In this document: one piece after another, positions 13,495 through 25,949 of the stretch | How positions within the stretch are numbered: the stretch's first letter is position 1 | How the letters are laid out: each line of letters begins with the position of its first letter | Source of the DNA: Rostratula benghalensis | Lineage: Eukaryota > Chordata > Aves > Charadriiformes > Rostratulidae | DNA length: 64,000 nucleotides | Direction: 5' to 3' | Assembly: GCA_013399305.1 (NCBI GenBank) | Contig: VXAI01000341.1 | Span: 248,001-312,000 of the forward strand | Notes under the pieces: model-generated | The model's input: the letters and a program-made list of their open reading frames with translations, nothing else | What the model was told of the DNA's origin: nothing | Database searches by the model: none | Program-made: the position numbers and the translations under genes

Positions 13495-13926
13495 TTGATG
13501 CTGAAGGGAGTGGAGCATCTCCCATATGAGGAAAGGCTGAAGAAGCTGGGTCTCTTTAGCTTGGAGAAGAGAAGACTGAGGGGTGACCTCATTAATGTTT
13601 AGAACTTTGTAAAGGGTGAGTGTCAGGAGGATGGAGCCAGGCTCTTCTCAGTGACGGCCTATGATAGGACAAGGGGCAATGGGTACAAGTTGGAACACAA
13701 GAGGTTCCACTCAAATATGAGGAAAAGCCTTTTCACGGTGAGGGTGAGGGAGCACTGGAAGGGGCTGCCCAGAGAGGTGGTGGAGTCTCCTTCTCTGGAG
13801 ACATTCAAAACCCATCTGGACATGTTCCTGTGTGACCTGATCTAGGTGTTCCTGCTCTGGCAGGGGGATTGGACTAGATGATCTTTCAAGGTCCTTTCCA
13901 ATCCCTGATAGTCTGTGATTCTGTGA
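13495..13926 (+). mobile_element. CR1 LINE, 5'-truncated 3' fragment
   Basis: The fragment covers the last part of the CR1 reverse transcriptase and the 3' end. Translation gives the thumb-like segment beginning [20 protein letters not shown], then a TAG stop at about 13600, and then an open C-terminal piece at 13651-13845 containing [20 protein letters not shown] and [20 protein letters not shown]. The 3' end carries the CR1 hallmark GGACTAGATGATC and finishes in the octamer-type terminus GTGATTCTGTG. No target-site duplication is visible, as usual for CR1. It is a dead insertion, strongly 5'-truncated, in plus orientation. Confidence 0.93.
13651..13845 (+). pseudogene. CR1 reverse transcriptase C-terminal remnant
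   Basis: This 64-codon open piece matches the extreme C-terminus of the CR1 ORF2 protein. It has the SDRTRGNG-like motif (here YDRTRGNG), the basic [12 protein letters not shown] segment, the [13 protein letters not shown] block and the closing acidic or hydrophobic tail. All palm motifs (GVPQG, FADD) are absent because of 5' truncation, and the part just upstream has a stop. It has no function on its own and is kept only as evidence for the element and its orientation. Confidence 0.88.
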
Positions 13927-14224
13927 GGTCATCAGAAGGTTCCTCATCCCATAAAGAACGCATATTCTCCATGCTCAATATCTGCTTGATTAACTTGTGT
14001 ATCAGTTGGGTCCTAGAATCCTGAGAGAGCCTCAGAGTTCAGCTCTAAAATACTTGGGTTTTTTGCAGGGCATTCAGAAGGATGCTTTCTTTTTTCTTGC
14101 TAAATTATCAGTTCATGATAGCAGAGAGCAGTGTTCCAGGAGGATGCACGAAGTACTTAACCACAGCATTTAGCAGTGCTGGCCCAGACATCAGAGAGGG
14201 GAGGGCTGGCCTTGCAGTGGGCTC

Positions 14225-14500
14225 CAGACTGCAATTTAGGTGACCTGTGCTCGCTTGCCATTGATTTTTCATCTGACCTTGCACAAGGTGTGTAACCTGC
14301 TCCTGCCCGGGTTGGCCATCTGTACTGCAGGGACAGCACTACTACCTCTTTCATGGTCTTTGTCCTCAGACATATTGAATATATATTGTCCAGGGCAGAA
14401 GGATTTTTACTGTAAATGTGTGTAGCACTTAGCAGGCAGGAGCTTTGGACTCCACTGGGATTTTTGGGTACTATAATAGTAGTAAAATAATGAATGGTAT
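14225..14500 (+). repeat. MIR-like SINE (amniote MIR type)
   Basis: The core shows the MIR order of blocks. CATCTGACCTTGCACAAGGT corresponds to the GTGACCTTGGGCAAG box. TAACCTGCTCCTGCC, CCATCTGTACTGCAGGGACA and ACTACTACCTCTTTCAT follow in the expected order and spacing. Further on, GTGTAGCACTTAGCA and GGGTACTATAATAGTAG resemble the tail of the amniote MIR. Identity is low, as expected for a repeat older than birds. This is pattern recognition only; a profile search would settle it. Confidence 0.55.
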
Positions 14501-17094
14501 CTTGCACACTGCTCTCCTCCCACTTTATCAACATTGCCACCTTGACCCTTTTTCTGCCCATAAAGATTGGCTTGAAAATCTGTAATTGGACTTACTGGGG
14601 AATGGCTCTTAATTGCTTTCTGTAGAAGTGCCAATTGCCACAACCAACAGGTTTCCAGTGACTCTCAGGAATATATAATTTAAAAAGTGATTACAGATTA
14701 ATTAAACAGAGCTTCATCATCTGATGAAAGAGTTTAAATATGCATTTGCTTTATCATAAATTGGCAGTAAAAAAAAATATGTATATGTTCTCGGTGGCCA
14801 GAGGTGGTGCCCTGTATTGTGGAGGCAGTGTGCTGCTCCATTGACACTATCTCAGCTTCTTCAGTTCTTCCCTGGATGACATTTGTGGTAAGACAGGTGC
14901 ATGGTATGGCCAGCTGTTCCCTAGGGCATCAGGGAGCTTTCACTCAGGACAAGGGCAATGATCACAGTCTTCTTCCAAGAGACAGCCCAAGATGTTCTCT
15001 CATCTTTTGTCGTTTCCTTGGGTAGCAGCTTTTCTGAAACAAGGACCTTGGACCTGTTTAACCCCAGGGTCTAAAAGATGAAGCTTTTCTTTCACAAATT
15101 AACATAGAAGAAGAAAGAAAGGAGAAAAAAACCCAACCCAAAATGACGCTTTCTGCACATCTATGTTTGAATTTCACTGGCAACTACTTCTTTTCCAACT
15201 GTTCATTGCTAAAATGTGTGCTTGTTGGGGAGGTCGAGAGCAGGGTTGTAAACACACAATGTTCTCCAAACGTTGTGTAAATCTGGCATACCCACTCCCT
15301 GTTTGGAATCACAACTGATTTTTCTTCAGCCTCTTGAAAATACGTAGAAAATCCCCATTGCATGCCTGTAAGGATAAGCATAAGGTTTTGTGAGCAGTCT
15401 TTATGGCTCATTTTCGGAATGGTGCTTTAGCACAAACTTTCCTTAATTTTTTTATTATTTTATAAAGTAGGTATTCCTATTCTGCCTCTCCTGGAATTAA
15501 CAATGTCTTTGTCATTATTGATCAACATAATTTCAATAATGAAAAAAACACATTAATATTAAAAATGGTTCTATTTCATGCTTTCTTTCATCTTCCTCCA
15601 CCCCTCTTGTTGGTAGGATGATAAATACATGAGCAAATGCATGGATATTTAGGTCAAATTGTCCTTCAGCAATGATTTTTATGTTTTGAATCTTATTCTG
15701 ATGTCCATATGTCAGAATTTTAGAGGGTCAACTTTTCAGACCCTAATGTAACTTCATTTTTTGGCTGCAGGATATAGTTGTAGGCTTTGAAGGACAGAGA
15801 CAACAGAGATGGTTTTCTAAGTGCAGGAAAACCACCCGGGATGCTCTGTGCGTGTTCAGTTTGCAGATTGTGTGCTGAGACAGGTAAAGGCACTGGATGT
15901 GCCGGCCTTCTTGTGCATCCTTGTTCATACTCTTCACCTTGGCTGACTTGTTACCTGCGTGTGATCAAGCATTAGTGTACCATGCTGCTTACTATCTTCT
16001 GTGATGCCACTGCTTCTTTGAATACCCAAGTGCGGTCCAAAGTGCTGCCTCATGGCAATGCATCCCACCAGCTGCATCAAAAAGACTCCTTTTTCAAAGT
16101 GCCACTTGTTTCATCATGTTTCCTTTCTCCTTGGGCAAGGAGGAGAGTCAGCTGAACTTTTCCAGGTCTATTGGAAATCCTGTAGGAAAAAAAGGTAGAG
16201 AGCCCTTGGTGGAAAGTTGTCTGGGATTTTCTACTGTAGTGAATCAGCATCATTGTGCTAATCCCAGTTCTTACTGTATCTGCTTTTTATTAAGATTTGA
16301 ATAAGAAAACCAATCTTAGATGGTTGTAAGATGTGTGCAGCTTACTTCTCCTAACCTACTGGAGTGTATCCTTGCTTGAGGCAAGACATTGCCTGAGGCA
16401 ATCTTTGTCAGATGGTTGAGTAGAGTTGTACCAAACAAAACCAAAACCAAAATAAATTAAAAAAAAAGGGAAAAAATCCTTGATTTTGTTCTGCTCTTAA
16501 ATGCAACAAAATGGCAAAGAAATCCAGTGTAAACCTTTAGGCAATCTATGCATCCCTTGAAAATAATCCAGCAAAGAAGCATAATTTAGAGTGAATGCTA
16601 CGTTTCTATTCAGTGAGCTCTCTGCAGCCTTCAAAGACAGGTATGACTGGTGGGAGGGAGGATTTCTGTGTATTAAATGGACCAGTCTTTGTCCTAAAAA
16701 TGACCTGATTGCCTATTTTTCTTTTTTTTTTTACCCCTAGCCAGCTGTTGTTATAAATAGCAGCTTCATATGGACTGGAATGGTTGAAGTGTATCTGCTT
16801 TTACATTCCTCACTTCACATTTCCCCTCGGTACTTCCAAGATTTGCTGTATGTCACTTTGGTTTCTGCCTCTCCCTTCCACCCCACCCCAGCCCTAAGCA
16901 AACAGAAATTTCCAAACCAACCCATTTTGACAGAGGTATGAAAATCTCAAGGTCCAGTTGCAGACTTGGCAGCAGAATATCTAAAATATCTTCTGATTTA
17001 ATTTTGTACGATGGTGTATATTAAGTCAATGATGCCTCGTTTTAAGCAAGTATTGTGTATCCTACTCCTGAGCACATTGCATGCTGAGTGTTCT

Positions 17095-17168
17095 GTGTAT
17101 ACATATACATACATATATATATGTATATGCAGATATATATATCTATGTGTGTGTATGTATGTATATAT
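17095..17168. repeat. (TA)n/(CA)n/(TATG)n microsatellite
   Basis: A run of alternating purine and pyrimidine, about 74 bases long, mixing ACATAT, ATATATAT and GTGTGTATGTATGTAT units. It contains several short perfect palindromes and has Z-DNA and cruciform potential. The open frames on both strands rich in tyrosine and isoleucine are artefacts of the repeat. Confidence 0.9.
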
Positions 17169-20100
17169 CCACTAGGAAATTTAAGTAAACTATTTACAAC
17201 AAGGTCCTTATCTTGCAATGATGTCATGCAGCTACCATTCAATGCAGCCTCAATGGCATGTTTAGAAGAGAGCAAGAAACGAAGACACACCTCTGTGGTA
17301 GTGTTTGAGCTTTGTAAAGTGATCTACTGGCTTTGCTGGCAGCTACATTTTGTGAACTCTCTTTGGGGCACACTGTACATCCCTGCTGGTGCTCGTGATG
17401 GTGCCAGAATGGGCACACAGGGCCCTGATTTTGGTGGGTCCTGACCTAGGGCAAAGGAGGGGGGTTTAATGTTTGCTTTCTGCTTTTCATGGGATGGGGA
17501 CACCTGTAGCCTTCTTTCTCCTCCATGGAAGGCATTGCTTTGAAGATGTTAGGGTTTTGGGTTGTACACCAGTGCTACACTCCAACTTCTCTTTGCAACA
17601 ATTCCAAAGAGCATCAGGGGTTAAATGCCACCCCGTGTCTTGCTGTAACATGCAAGGAGAGGACTAATATCTGCCTGTGGAAAGGAGGCACCGGGGCTCC
17701 TCTCCCTTGAGACCTGTCCTTCTCAGCAAGATTAACCTGCTCAGTAGCTGAGTGTGAATGCTTTCTGAAAAGCTTATTGAAAGCCAGGTGCTCAAGAAGT
17801 TTAAGAAAGGCTGAAATCAGTGGGCTTTGGCCATCTCACCCTTGTTCCTTAGTACTTCTGCAATTCTGTGTAGCCTCACCTGAACTGTCCCACCAATGTA
17901 AGAAGGGACTACAGATGTTCAGTGGGCAGCTTCACAGTATTTTGTATTCCCTCAGCTGTTGGCCTCATATTTTATTCCCTGCAAAGTATTTAAATGCTGA
18001 AGATACAGTTACTTACATAATTTTGACTCCTTTATGCTCCTTGTTGCAGGTGTATTACTGTGCTTCGGAAGCAGTGAATAATTTATTTGCTCTTTACCAT
18101 TGCACAATATCTGTCTGTCTGCCTATGTCTGTTTAGTTGGGTGTCTCTGCAGATGGGGAGGATTGGAGAACTCAACCTGCTGGCTGCAGTTTGAGGTCAG
18201 ACTTGCCCATATAGTGAGCATGTGTTGTGCTCTGTTATTCAAAGCATGGGCTCCACCGAGTTCAGTTATAGTTTTATGTGCACTAAACTTTTGCAGTGGG
18301 GATCCTGGCTTTTGATTTCGGCTTTCTAACAATTTTTATGTTTCTGGAAGTTCAACTCCTACTTCAGCTTCTCATATTCACTCCTGGTCAATAAGGGGGG
18401 GCCCCAAACCGGAAAAGGATGCTGTTGGTGACCAGGAAGGCATGAATGCTGACAATCCCTTCTGCGTCAAGACAGCTCTGGTCTTCACAGAACACTCTTG
18501 GAAATGTGTGCACTGAGTAGAAGGAATCTATGGAGAGGGAGTGGAAGGGAAGTAGAAAAGGCATGTGGCAGTATGAGAAACAACCAGCATCCTTTTTACT
18601 GGAGGATTCAGTCTGGGAAAGCTGTGGAAGAGTTACGTGGGTCCTCTTCCCTGCAGAGGAGTGCAGTGCTTCTGCTTCCCCATGCCATTAAATTCTTCCT
18701 CCCTGGCAAACAAAATGGCTAAAAGGAACAAAAAGTTTGTGTGGACTTCAGAAGCAAGCCTCTGGTTTGGTGTCCCATTACTTTCTCTCTCTTCTGCCTT
18801 GCTGGTATACATAAAGAGAGACTTTTTTTAGTGTGTGGGAGGCAGAAACGGGAGGAAGGCTCCTAAAAATGTTCATTCTTTCCTCCTCGCTGTGTTTTAT
18901 CATTTCCAGGCTTAGGCATAATGTAGCTGTCAAAGCCTCCCCCTTGGCCCTGTCATGCACTGTAGCATATTTTTGCCCTTGAGCAAAGAGATGATAAGCT
19001 GAAGCTAGCCATCCTTATATTCAAAGTGCCGGAGTGGGGCCAGCAATTCTTGCTGCTGTGCGTACGTGCCTATTACAGATACCTCAACTGCTTTTTTTCA
19101 AGGCTGTGCAATGTCTGGGTGTTGGGGAGATGTTCAATGCACTCTTAGTCCTGCCTCTTCAGTATGGCAATGAGAAGCAAGGAGCTAAAGCCAAGCAAGG
19201 AGTAACTCATGGACCAAGGGTGAGTGAGTGATTTATCTGAGAAATACTAACCAAGAGCAAATCCTTGAAAAGTGTCTCTCTTCTTGAGGCTAATAGGTCT
19301 GGATATCTGTGGAGGGCTCGTAGTCCCCTCTGGAAGGTGACTTGTTGTGGCCTTTGTGCCCACTCCGAAGTGTCCCTTCTCTGCCTGCCTCCCCTCTGGC
19401 AGGAATGAGGCTATCGGTGCAGAAGAACATTATTGTCCTCTTTTAAGAAATGTTTTATCAATTTAGTTTGCAGGTGAGCGCAGTGTTTCAAAGCTTTAGT
19501 AGAAGAAGACTTAGTCTGGTTTGGAGATCTCCTGTGGTGTTGATTTGTTTGTTGCCTGTGCTTGTGCGTTGCAGACATCCTGCCACTCTGTCCGTGTGAA
19601 GCAAGGTGCTATTCTTCCTTTCTTCTAGAGGTGAGAGATGGTGTGTTGTTTCCCATTGCTTGTCTGTATACAGTTTCTGGGTTGGTTTTGTTTTTTTTTT
19701 TAGTTTTGGTAGCAGGAAAAGCACTGACAGATACAGACCCTCATCTTAGACTTTGCTACCTTGGAAATGAGTGAGGAGATTTTGCTCTGGACCTCAGAGG
19801 GTCCTGGGCAACCTTGGCAGGTGAAAATGCATGAGGTGTGGTGCAAGTCAGGAGAGAAAATGGGTGAGAAAGGAGGAGCAGTGCTGTATGTTATCTGCAA
19901 ACCAATTTTGAAAATTTTGTTTTCCTTTTAAAGTGTACAGCCAAGTAGCCTGGCTTCACCTTCTGTTTCTAAGAAAATAAGGAGAAACCACTGTGTTAGC
20001 CAGAAGGAATGTTGCTGCAGGAGGAGCACCGAGTGCACCCAGCAGCATTGTCCTTCATGTCTCATAGTTGCCGGTTGGACAGTTGTAGTTCCTGGAAATC

Positions 20101-23100
20101 TGTGCTTCCACTCGTCGTTGAGAAATGGTATTTACAGAATGCATGTGAAATCCTGACACAAGGATTTTAATGTTGCTCAGGTTTACTGCCTGCTATCAAA
20201 AATGCCCAACTCTTGATTGCACTTAAAGACCTGGAGGCTTTGCAGCAGTTTCACACTTTCTGAATGTCAAAGTATTTTACCTAACAAATATCCCAAAGAC
20301 AACTTTAGATTTGTATGATTCTGATTGCAGTACAAGACTATCAAACCGTTTCTCTCACCCTTTGATTACTTTTTTTCCTTTCTTCTTTTTGTAGAAAAGT
20401 AGGCTATGTGCCTTCCCTCCCTAATTCAAGTCCCATGGGAAGCACCAGCGGGCTTACTGCTTTCAGAAAGGCAGATGTGTCCCTTGGCTTGACAAGGTTC
20501 ATGTGAATACATAATGACTTTACTCCAGTCAACAGTGGTTGATTTTTGTGATCCAGTCTCCTGTCTGGAACAACTGGATTGGGTACCAAGTTGGTCATAG
20601 GTTTATATGCTACATAGATAGGAAAAGCAAATATTTGCACAGACATCAGAAACAGTTTTCTGTGTTGCAGCAATACTGGATTCCTTTCTTATAAAGTAGC
20701 CACTGTCATCCTTGATGATGAGGAATGTATCAGCTCCTTCCTGTGCCATATCACTTGCTATATTCTCATCGATGTAGTCAGCAACGTGCAAGGCAATTAA
20801 GAATATTTACTCTCCGAAGTACTGTCAGAGAGCAATGACTTTAAGTGTCTGTGACAGCATAATATGTCTTGTTATTTGGGGAAAAAAAGAGGAGCTGCAA
20901 AGCGGAGCCCAAAAGATCTTATCTGTAAAATTTTTATTTTTTTTTTTCCTGTTTAGCTGGATGGAATAGTATTTTATGAGCTGTGTTAACTAAATCTTGG
21001 CTGAAAATTGACTCTGACTTGGAAACTGATACAAAACATAGAGATTAGCCAAAATGTGATCTTACTGCATAGTGTCCAGAGCTATCATTGATCCGAAATG
21101 CTTGATGCCTGCCAGCGCTCAGGTGGTGGGTGGCTTTTGGCTCACTGGGGTGCAGGACTCATCCTGAAGCATGTAGGTACTCAGGAATTAGGGGACCATA
21201 GATGTGCTGAGGAGGACCACAAATCATGCATTAGTTTGTATTTGCATAGTGTTCTGAAGATGATAAATGCTGTCTAGACATTCACTTGAACTTCAGCATG
21301 AATTAAATCCAATAGAAATTTGGTTTGGACTTTATTTTGAAAATGTTACAGCTGGGTAAAGAGTTTTTGTGTTAGTTTTGCTCATTTAAATATTTATAAA
21401 AAATATGGGCAAAAGATTCCATTAAGAAAAAAATCTTGGGGCTTTCAACAGGCTGTCTTAATATACAGTTCTGTGGTGTGACTGCAGCACCACATCCTGC
21501 AGATTCCTTTCCCTTTGTGGTTATAGTAAACACATGTGTGATGATACTGAGAAGAGTGACGTTTGCAACAGGAGTTACCTCTAGTTTCCCACGTTTTGGA
21601 CTAGGGCGCAGACTGACCAGCAATGACTGTATTCAGTATGACTGGAGGAGTAAGCTGAAATCCTCTGGCTGGTGTTACACAGAAGCCCAGAGGCACACCG
21701 AGCCAGCAGTCTCTTCCAGTCTGGAAATGGGAGAATCTGGACCAGGATTCACGGGAACACTGCCAAAAGCCTCCCAAATCTCAGATGCATGAAAACCCCA
21801 GCAGGTCGTGCAGATGTTAAAAGCTGGTTTGGAGCCTTGACATTGCAGAGGATGAGGCTACTTTAGCTAGTTGACTGAAGGCTTTAGGACTGGTCTTGGG
21901 AACTCTGGCCAGTGTTTCTTGGGGCTTTATCTTCTAGCAGTCCAGACTGTGTTTGCAGCAGTGAGGATCCTGCCTGAGGATTTTTTCCCACTCCCAATAA
22001 GCGTTGCCGGGTAAGAGAATCCTTCTCAGTTTAATTTTGTGGTGCTCTTCATATTACTGTGCTGCCCAGAATCTCAGCCTTTAACATTTGTCACCTTGTT
22101 GAATTCATCTGGCATATTTAAGTACAAACGTTAGGAGAAGATGGCTCTAAAATTGCTTTTTCTACTGGAAGCTGATAAGCTCATTACATATGCTGAAAAT
22201 ATTGCATATATCTGGCAAAGCCAGTATATGACTTGGTAGCAAAGACCAGTCTGAAATAGAAAATAAATTAAATGATGAATTTAAACAGCTTACTAAAACA
22301 CAGCTATGCCCTTTTATTAGACGTTGTTTCATAAACTATCAAAGCTTTAACTATCATATAAATCTGTATCTTAATAGGCAGTAGCTACATTTCTTTATAA
22401 TTTATTTCTCTGATACTGCTCAGCAAAAGTGCACCTTCCTGGCAACTTGGTTTATATACCACGTTTTGTTCATCACAGCAAGCCAGAATTTCTTGTCATG
22501 ATCTCTCTGCACCTGCCATGTGAATAAAAGAAACACAACCTAGCAGTTGGGAAATCAGAAGTTACAAAGAAGTCCTTGTGTTGCTGGTGTTAAGCAAGGG
22601 GTTGAGATGGTCTCCTGCAAGCAGCTGCTTGTGTTTTTTGTCTTGGACCACCACCTGCTTAGCGTCTGCTTAGTGCCAAGGGCAGCGAGACCTCTTACAG
22701 TGGTTCAAAATGAACATGATAAATATACATCAGCTGTCAGGGAGTGCTGTTATCCCAGTTCAGACCAGTTATCGTTTTTTATTGCCCTAACATGATGGTT
22801 ACTTGGGTCACTTGTTTCAGACGTGGGAATACATGTGAACGTGTGAAGTGTTCTAGCTCATTTGCTGGAGATCCTGGCTGGCAAATACCTACTAAATTAC
22901 AATGTGAAGATGTTGAACGTGACTTGTGGTGCTGGTCAGGTGTGTGCACAGACTGCCTTTCAGGGTGGTTTTTGCTTCAGCTGTCACAGTTTCCCCCAGC
23001 CATCTGGTGTGGAGCAGTGGTTGGCATCTGGGAGCTGCAATAGGTTTGCCCATGCATCTTTCATTTAGGTCACTAGTGTCTCACCACCATTTCCAGTCAG

Positions 23101-23470
23101 TAAAAAAAGTGATAACCCCCCAATCCTAAGTCTACCAGATGTTTTTACATACTGCTTCTCAATGCTCTGCTAAATGGCTAGCACTGTGTTTTTTTCATAT
23201 TGTTTAAACAATTGTAGTCTCTCTTCGTCATTCATTTGATGTTTTTTAAACCAATATTACTCCTCTGGTAAAATGCTTTGAGCATTGTTTTTCTGTTTAT
23301 ACTTCTCCATATCAACGACAAAGAACCAGCAGGAAGGGGGATGGACAGAGATTTCTCTGTGATGTTCAGCAGCTGATGCTTTTTGCCCAAGTAACCTCTG
23401 TTAGTGGTTCATGCAAAAAGAAGGGAAATTTAAAGCTTTTTTGTTTTGTTCTAATTACTAGAAGTCTGCC

Positions 23471-23503
23471 TTTTTTTTTTTTTTTTTGGGGGGGGGGGGG
23501 GGG
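23471..23503 (+). repeat. T17-G16 homopolymer junction
   Basis: Seventeen T are followed immediately by sixteen G, then CAAAAC. The complementary strand is C16-A17. The G run alone can form an intramolecular quadruplex, and the whole is a homopolymer block prone to slippage and to sequencing error. No retroposon body ends here. Confidence 0.9.
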
Positions 23504-25374
23504 CAAAACTATTAATAAAATATCCTTTTCCATTTTAAGGAAAGCCTGAGCAGTGCTCGTAATCTTAAGAGTTGATGATTCCTCTCTTCTATCTAAAAAT
23601 AAGCCAACTGTGGATAGAAGTGTTGTATCCACTGAGACTTCTTTGTGCAGAACTCCCTTAAAGGAGTACCCAAGAAAAGTGCACTTTTCCCTAATGCCTT
23701 TTTTTGTTTGTTTGTTTATTAGTAATTTATCTGACTTGAGAAGAACATATCTGCCAACACCAACATGTCTAGAAGATAGTAAAATTCTGTCTATCATCTT
23801 CAAATGAGTGGAGAAGTTGATATAGATATATAATCAAAAGGATCTGTAATGTGGACTTAGAGTGGGCACAGAAATGTCACCTTGTGAGCGGATGCATTTG
23901 TTATCAAGCACTACCACATAAAAGATCTGATTCACCCAAGACAAGTGGTGACTGCCAGTTCCTGCAATAGGTTTTCTCACAGTCACCCCATTCAGTAGTC
24001 TTTGTAATTTAAATAAGTGTTTGCTTACTTGGAATACTTTCTTGTGGTTTTAATTTCCTCTTGCTTGTGTCAGACTACTGACAACACTACAAAATGATAT
24101 GAATATTTGATTGCAGAATTTATTATCAATGCAGGTCTAATTGCTTGAGCCAGTCTTGTTTATATATCTGATGCCATCAAACTTCTTTTGGAAAAATACG
24201 TCAAGACTCCAGTCTGTCAGGGCCCACATCCTTAATTTTCACCTGCATTAGTTATATGGATGCTGCTAAGATTCCTCAGTTATTGGAATCTGAGGAGGCT
24301 GGCTTGTTTTCCTTCTGCAGTGATAATGCTAAGGTTTAAGCCCTGTATGGTTGTGGCAGCATGTGCCAATAAATCCCTGGATTTTAGAGCATAGGTGGAG
24401 TTAAGTACATGCCTGAACTGTGCAGTTGGATGCTTTGCAATGCTAAGTAAATGCACCCATCAGCTGAATAAGAGAAAAGTGCTACCAGGAGCATCCATTT
24501 TGCCTGAGATTCAAGAAGCAGAGACAGCGGCATTTTTTGCTATTTGGTCAGGTGTGTTAATGCAAATGGCAACCTTGCAACAGAAGGCCTCTTCTGTTAC
24601 AGATATTTAAACAAGTTATTGAAACACTTGTCCTTTCTGTGAAAAATTGAGGTGAGTTGTTGAGAGATGGTTTGTTTATGCTGGCTAAGTACAAACAAAA
24701 CTTTATTGTTTACCTTGACAAAAATTTAGGATGAAACCAAGCAAGGAAATTAAAAAAAAAAAAAGGCTGTTGAGCTGTTGAAAAGCAGTGACTTCAAACA
24801 TACTGAGGAAGTGTGTTAGCGAGTGCTGGTTATGTGCTACCTCAGGGAAACAAACAGCAATGACAATTAAAATACATTTCTCTGTTCTGAAGAGACAGTG
24901 TTGATTTGATTCTTGTTTACACCTTTTATATCACAGTGCACAAGTTGAGGCACTTGTTCTTGATTCCAGAAGTTTTCCTGAAAAGGGAGACTTCTGCAAA
25001 TTGCTTGGCTGAAGCTGAGGAAGTAGCAGTGCAGCACCCGTTTTAATTATGTGCCTATGAGAAGATCTCTCTGTATGGTGGGGTAAAGGCCAGGCTTGAT
25101 TGTCTTCATTAAAACTCTTACAGAGTGATGGAGGATAGCTCCTGAGGATTTAAATCAGATTGCAGTGGTGGGACTGATGTTTTCAGGGTCACCATTAAAA
25201 GTGCAAGTGCTCCACATCAGAAAAGTTGCTGCACCCCTAGAGCAGCTCTTCCTCCTTTCAGCTTGGGATGTCCTGGAGCTACGTGGAGCCAGGGTCCTTC
25301 TGTTTGTAATCTGTTCCACTCTGTGTTGCAAAGGAGAAAATATTTTTAATGCAAACCCCATTTTAGAACACACC

Positions 25375-25389
25375 AAAAAAAAAAAAAAA
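25375..25389. repeat. Poly-A tract (15)
   Basis: Fifteen A following ACACACC. No LINE or SINE body is recognised upstream, so it is not called a retroposon tail. Confidence 0.75.
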
Positions 25390-25844
25390 TCCCCTATAGC
25401 TGTTTGAAAGCTGTTCCAAAGTAGGGCATATTAGGAGTAGACGCAGCTGAAATGGATTAGCCGGCAGAGTTCAAGTGAGGAGGTCAAATGTGTAAACTGA
25501 ATGAAATTTATCTTGTGGCACTGCAGTTTATCACATGGTTGCAGAAATAAAGAAATACCACACACATGCACATATTCACACCTAATAATTTAAGAATAAC
25601 TGGAAAAGGTCTTAAAAAGGATGAAAAGGATTCTCATGACATCATGCTATCTGGGGTAATAAACCAGAGATGGTTAAGTCAGTTCCAAAATCGCTGTAGC
25701 CAGAAATAGCTTTATGTGCCTGTCTTTATGGATGTTTCACATTTCAGGAAAAAGGTATTAAAACCCTAGTATTGCATACCAACTGTAGAGGGATACACTG
25801 GTAAGATTTTTCCTCTCATGGATTTCCTCAGGCTACATTTAATT

Positions 25845-25949
25845 TTGTTTGTTTGTTGTTGGGTTTTGGGGTTTTTTTTGTTGTTGGTTTTTTGGGGTTT
25901 TTTTTTTGTTTGTTTGGTTTGGTTTGGTTTTGTTTTGTTTTTCTTTTGT
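25845..25949 (+). repeat. G/T-rich block with GGGTTTTGGGG core
   Basis: About 105 bases made almost only of G and T on this strand. GTTT units give way to GGGTTTTGGGG, long T runs, a second GGGG, and then GGTTT and GTTTT units. Three runs of three or four G and several GG pairs give modest quadruplex potential. Blocks of this kind are common in bird introns, and I see no reason to assign a function. Confidence 0.85.

Noticed and set aside
17042..17290. Tyrosine and isoleucine-rich open frames across the TA/CA microsatellite
   Set aside because: They are direct translations of a simple repeat and occur on both strands.
18050..18110. VYYCASEA reading just after an AEDTVTY reading, like an immunoglobulin or T-cell receptor V segment end
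   Set aside because: No first framework cysteine, no conserved tryptophan, no leader and no recombination signal. The two motifs lie in a poorly composed frame and are coincidence.
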